NCBI GenBank assembly: GCA_010093685.1 | Contig: MU006239.1 | Location: forward strand, 182,703-193,432 | Direction of reading: 5' to 3' | Length of the DNA: 10,730 bases | Origin: Ophiobolus disseminans | Lineage: Eukaryota; Ascomycota; Dothideomycetes; Pleosporales; Phaeosphaeriaceae | Shown: positions 7,765 through 10,730 of the stretch, in pieces | How the letters are laid out: each line of letters begins with the position of its first letter | Numbering within the stretch: the stretch's first letter is position 1 | Position numbers and translations under genes: made by a program | The notes under the pieces: generated by a model | The model's database searches: none | Seen by the model: the letters and a program-made list of their open reading frames with translations, nothing else | Told to the model about the DNA's origin: nothing

Positions 7765-9073
7765 TCAATTGCACTCTAGATCCTTTCTAATAAAAGATAG
7801 TAGGGACTTAGAAGTGCTTTCCTCTAAATAAGTTAGATAAATTAATGTGTAATAGGTTATACTTGTTTAAGCCTAGGAGGGAGTGTTTGTCTAGGCGTCG
7901 CCGTTTCCCGTCCGACCTAGATCCGAGTATTCTTCTTCTGCGTCTAGAAACTCTTCTTCTTGTTTAACTTCGATTTCCCTAACCTTAGGTATAGTATAGT
8001 TATTAGCATAGTGCCCTAGCTTGCCGCAATTGTAGCAATTTCCTAGTACTAGGGTCTTTTCGGGTCCGGGAGTGTCGCTAGCTTGTCTTAGAATAAGGGG
8101 GGTAGAAAAACCGTAGTTTGGAATGCGGGGTAATCTAGAGGGGGCGTAGATAACCTTTGGCATAGGTCTAATAGGCATGCGGATTTAGTCCGAACTCTTC
8201 TTTGCAGTAGTTAGAAGAGGATTTATAGCCTAATTAGACGAGTATCCTATAGGCGTGTTCCTTCTTTCTATATTATATAAGGTAAGGTGCTCTACTATAA
8301 GTTTAAAGGAATTGTTCTACGAGCGTTTGAATCCTAGGTTTAGTACCCTTAAGGTTAGAGTTATCTTTTCCTATAGGTAGAAGGACCACTCTGTTTTTGA
8401 TACGAAACCCCTCACTACGGCACTAAGAAACTATACCTTAAAAGCTAGGAAGGTCTCGCTCTTATCTATTGTTAAGCGGTAGAAAGTAGCTTAGATTTCT
8501 ACTTGTTTATTGCCTAACACAAAGAATATTCAGAGCAATAAGATTGTTTCTTCTGCAGTTTGGAATTGTTGTAACGCTAACTTAGCTAGGTATTATAGTT
8601 CTAAGTATTCTATAGCGGTATCCCTAAACTAATGCTATACGTGCGCGTTCACTCTAATAGTAATCTGTATTAATCTTAAGTCGGTCTATAATAGACGCTT
8701 ACTATTGTCTAAATGTTAGTTACTTGCTATTAGTGAGGCAATTAATGTTAGGTGTACGCTTAGATAGTTTAACTCGGCTAGGTGCTAGTGTCTTAGACTA
8801 GAATCTTACGCTAGGCGTAGCGGCGGATTGTTAAGACGTTATTAGTAGTAATTCGGTTGTAGGTATAGGTCGTTCTAGGTTAGCTAACTGTTCTTGCGTT
8901 AAGCGCGTAACTTTAGCCTATAGCTGTGCGATCTGCTTATATAACGCTATAGTCTAAATTAACTCTAAATTGCGGTTATCTTCGACTGTACTCTTCCTCT
9001 AGTTTTAGCTCTGCTTACGAGCTAATTGTCTTGTTAATCCTGCGGGACTAGGTTGTAGTAGTAGGGTAGACAT
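7765..9073 (-). pseudogene. Gypsy 2 gag (capsid/nucleocapsid), frameshifted and RIP-mutated
   Basis: Gag would build the virus-like particle and bind element RNA. ATG at 9073-9071 begins MSTLLLQPSPAGLTRQLAR. A Gag capsid core follows, with RTPNINCLTNSKQLTFRQ and SERARIALV in the first frame, then TAIEYLEL, QFQTAEETILLL, SAVVRGFVS and EKITLTLRVLNLGFKRS in another frame. The switch needs one extra base near 8619-8627, the only clear coding indel in the window. Near the end a CCHC zinc knuckle reads CYNCGKLGHYANNY (8037-7996): the last Cys has become Tyr. An acidic stretch (KQEEEFLDAEEEY) follows. The longest open piece is 8178-7891. TGA at 7767-7765 is probably the true end because CpA mutation cannot create TGA. 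One further TGA lies at 8532-8530. Confidence 0.9.
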
Positions 9074-9159
9074 TAGCGATTAACTCTAATTCTACTAGGT
9101 TATTAGTAGTCTCCGTGTCTCTACTGTAGCGCGCTCTACGCGACTTTTCCGAAGGTAAT
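9074..9159 (-). other. Untranslated leader of gypsy 2, truncated by copia B
   Basis: 86 bp between the gag ATG and the copia B insertion. On the - strand it has stops in the gag frame just before the ATG. I could not place the 5' LTR end or a tRNA primer site in it with confidence. GTAAT at 9155-9159 is the candidate 5-bp duplication flanking copia B. Confidence 0.6.
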
Positions 9160-9354
9160 TGTTAGATTTAATAAGGTATTGAAACCTAATAATAGATAAG
9201 ATGAATTGATGATGTTGTATTGTTATAGTGTTCCCCGGTTAAGTGCGGAGTTTAACTAGGTGTCAGATCTAGTACTAGTGTGCTAAGGCGCTTGTGCCCG
9301 CCTCTCCTATTTCTTTTAGTGTTAGTAGCCTTACAGCACCCCTAATATCTAACA
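9160..9354 (-). mobile_element. 3' LTR of copia element B
   Basis: 195 bp with ends TGTTAGAT (9160-9167) and ATCTAACA (9347-9354), inverted relative to the copia A LTR at 333-528 and roughly 90% similar. The coding end of copia B and its purine tract (- strand AAGAGGG) abut its 9354 side. Confidence 0.93.
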
Positions 9355-10730
9355 CACCCTCTTAGCTTAGATGTATTTGTAAGCTAGTAACCTTAGGTGA
9401 TAATAAGGTCCTTAAGTTTTGCTTAAAGTTCTTCTAATAGTGCCTTCTTAGTCACCTTGTGTAGTGATACCTTAACTAATCTAACTTAATAAAGGAAGTT
9501 TAGCCACTTGTTGCCTAGCAACACCTTAGTAAAGCTATCTGCTATTATTTCTAATAATTAAATGTATTCTACAGTAATCTTTCCACTTGCAACTTTCTGT
9601 CTTATCTAGTGGTTGTGGATGTCTACATACCTAAGCTTTGTTTAAAGCTTTGATATCTCTTTTGTGACTAGTCTAATAGTCTGCATGTTGTCGCAATGAA
9701 TTGTAATTGTGTTAGATAGAAGCTGGATTTAGAGCTCTTTGAGTAGGCGTGATGTGAAGAGAGCTTCCTTAGCTACTTAGAATAGAGCTAGGAGTTCTGC
9801 CTTAGTGGTGGATGTAGTGACAGTGTCTTGCTTGCTAGCTCTCTAGGCAATAAGCCTATTAAAGAGCTTAATTGCATAGCCTTAAGAGCTTTTCCTGTCT
9901 TGTGTGTTGTCTGCAAATAATGCATTACTAGCTACTTAAAGAGTGTCTCCTCCTCTAAGCTAAAGTGCTAGCTACCTTGTGTCTGATAGGTATAGAAGAA
10001 CGCAGTCTGCGGCATCGTAATGCTCTTAGGAGGGGTTTGAGAGGAAGCGTGCTAAGCGTGAGGTAGCAAAAGCAATGTCTAGTCTAGTAGTGACTGCAGC
10101 AAAGAGTAGTAACCTAATTTTGCGTTAGTATCTGTTGATCTCAGCAGGTGTTGACAGTGAGTTTAAGGGCTTAAGTTTAATAGAACTTATAGGTGTATTA
10201 TAGCGTAGCTCATGCTTGTCTACTAGCCTGTGGATTTTGTCTACATATGCAGCTTGTGAGAGATAGATAAGTTCTTTCTTTCTATCTCTTATTACCTTAA
10301 CTCCTAGGAACTATTAGAGATCTTCTTCTCTAGTCATAGTATACTTATCCTGTAGGAGTTTAACTGCTTATTGTGCTTCCTTAGCCTTGTGTTTAGCATA
10401 GGCTAGGATAATGTCATCTACATAAAAGAAGATAATAATGCTGTCCTTAATTATGCAGTAAGGCTCGTAAGGGACGCGTGTAAAGCTAAGGTCTTTAAGA
10501 GTTGTTGTGAACTCCTTCTGCTAGAGCATAGGTAAGATGCGCAATCTATACAAGGCCTTTTGGACCTTAAGGATAATACCTGTCTTCTAGTATCCTTTAG
10601 GCATCCTTATGTAGATTTCCCTATCTATAGTGGCATAAACAAATGCGTTTGTAATGTTATATTGCTTAAGTTCTAGGTTGTGCTTAGCTGCAATTGCTAT
10701 AAGCATGCGAAATAATCTGCTAGCTAGGGT
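9355..10730 (-). pseudogene. Copia element B: RT (partial) and RNase H, RIP-mutated
   Basis: One frame with no indel runs from the window edge at 10730 to 9355. RT comes first: LEVKQ-type motif LELKQYNITNAFVYA, then IYIRMPKGY, and the intact catalytic YVDD box (10413-10424, in FFYVDDIILAYAKHK). Next are FLGVKVIRD, YLSQAAYVDKI and RLDIAFATSRLARF. RNase H follows: ALFADN, then AIKLFNRLIA, TTSTTKAELLAL, HCDNMQTIRLV, IADSFTK and NKWLNFL. About 21 in-frame stops are present, all TAG or TAA, at Gln- and Trp-like sites (for example GY* for GYW, IA*RASK for AWRASK). The catalytic YVDD survived, but the stops kill the protein. Gag, protease and integrase lie beyond the window. Confidence 0.93.

Larger units (their letters stand above)
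3316..7850 (-). pseudogene. Gypsy 2 pol: protease, RT, RNase H, integrase, chromodomain, RIP-mutated
   Basis: After removing the two insertions, one frame of 1218 codons runs from the protease Asp (7753) to 3320. Protease: VDTSAQEFL, where family members have DTG (7742-7753). RT: LPKHRPYNYKI, SPFALLI, KPNSNLRICVNY; motif A reads FTKFNIRAAF with Asn for the catalytic Asp (6423-6425); the YLDD box reads YLDN (6228-6239). RNase H: NASDRVIARVLS and IYNKGLFAII, followed by IEYTPRRNNA. Integrase: the zinc motif HHCC has its last Cys as Tyr (NCILY); catalytic Asp in CIDFKTF and in VSDCG; the third catalytic residue, expected Glu, is Lys (codon 4587-4589). The tail GNRVYLNTTNLATLRPSR, then AGPFKVLE and a chromodomain ending GASVR, closes it. 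It lies -1 relative to gag. The 5' boundary is approximate. Stops are TAG/TAA at Gln- and Trp-like positions. Confidence 0.93.
3316..9159 (-). mobile_element. Ty3/gypsy element 2 (nearly full internal region), host of the other insertions
   Basis: A chromodomain Ty3/gypsy retrotransposon on the - strand. It has a leader (9159-9074), gag (9073-7765), and pol with protease, RT, RNase H, integrase and chromodomain (about 7850 to 3316). Neither LTR is visible: the 5' side is cut by copia B at 9159/9160 and the 3' side by gypsy 1 at 3315/3316. Two insertions in pol (3942-4485 and 6849-7073) can be removed to rejoin the frame exactly. It is a different family from gypsy 1, judging by its pol sequence. 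It is the oldest layer here. Confidence 0.93.

Noticed and set aside
1..10730. Alternative genetic code with TAG/TAA read as Gln
   Set aside because: TAG also replaces Trp, and His-to-Tyr, Asp-to-Asn and Glu-to-Lys changes accompany it, including at catalytic residues. Mutation of repeats explains all of these; recoding does not.
1..10730. Undescribed non-transposon gene system
   Set aside because: Every stretch over 300 bases is assigned to a retrotransposon part; no host gene, operon or RNA gene is left over.

Overview
This window is a pile of nested, dead LTR retrotransposons, with no host gene that I can see. It looks like repeat-rich DNA of a filamentous ascomycete. Every coding region is a Ty1/copia or Ty3/gypsy relic whose frame is intact but full of TAG and TAA stops. 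The changes fit C-to-T at CpA on either strand (CAG/CAA to TAG/TAA, TGG to TAG, His to Tyr, Asp to Asn), while CpG is still common. That is the signature of repeat-induced point mutation (RIP). The genus cannot be named from the sequence.

Layout, left to right. (1) 1-528: the 3' end of copia element A on the + strand (RNase H tail, then its 3' LTR at 333-528). (2) 529-3315: the downstream part of Ty3/gypsy element 1 on the + strand, running from RNase H through integrase and chromodomain to its polypurine tract and 3' LTR (3006-3315). Copia A interrupts it at 528/529. A solo LTR of its own family (600-938, inverted) sits in its RNase H with a perfect ACTTA target-site duplication. (3) 3316-9159: Ty3/gypsy element 2 on the - strand, the oldest layer. 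It holds gag (9073-7765), then protease, reverse transcriptase, RNase H, integrase and chromodomain (to 3316), where gypsy 1 cuts it. Two smaller insertions lie in its pol: a 544-bp terminal-repeat miniature element (TRIM-like, 3942-4485, duplication GAAAT) and a 225-bp solo LTR of another family (6849-7073, duplication ACTAG). (4) 9160-10730: the 3' part of copia element B on the - strand (3' LTR 9160-9354, then RNase H and RT), inserted in the leader of gypsy 2.

When each insertion and one copy of its duplication are removed, both pol frames rejoin exactly: 696 codons in gypsy 1 and 1218 codons in gypsy 2 with no net indel. The insertion order is therefore clear. Gypsy 2 came first; the TRIM, the ACTAG solo LTR, copia B and gypsy 1 landed in it; copia A and the ACTTA solo LTR then landed in gypsy 1. 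Nothing here should still make a working protein. The less routine items are the TRIM-like element with its leader hairpin, and a phased GAA/TTC array in the gypsy 1 LTRs that resembles heat-shock elements.
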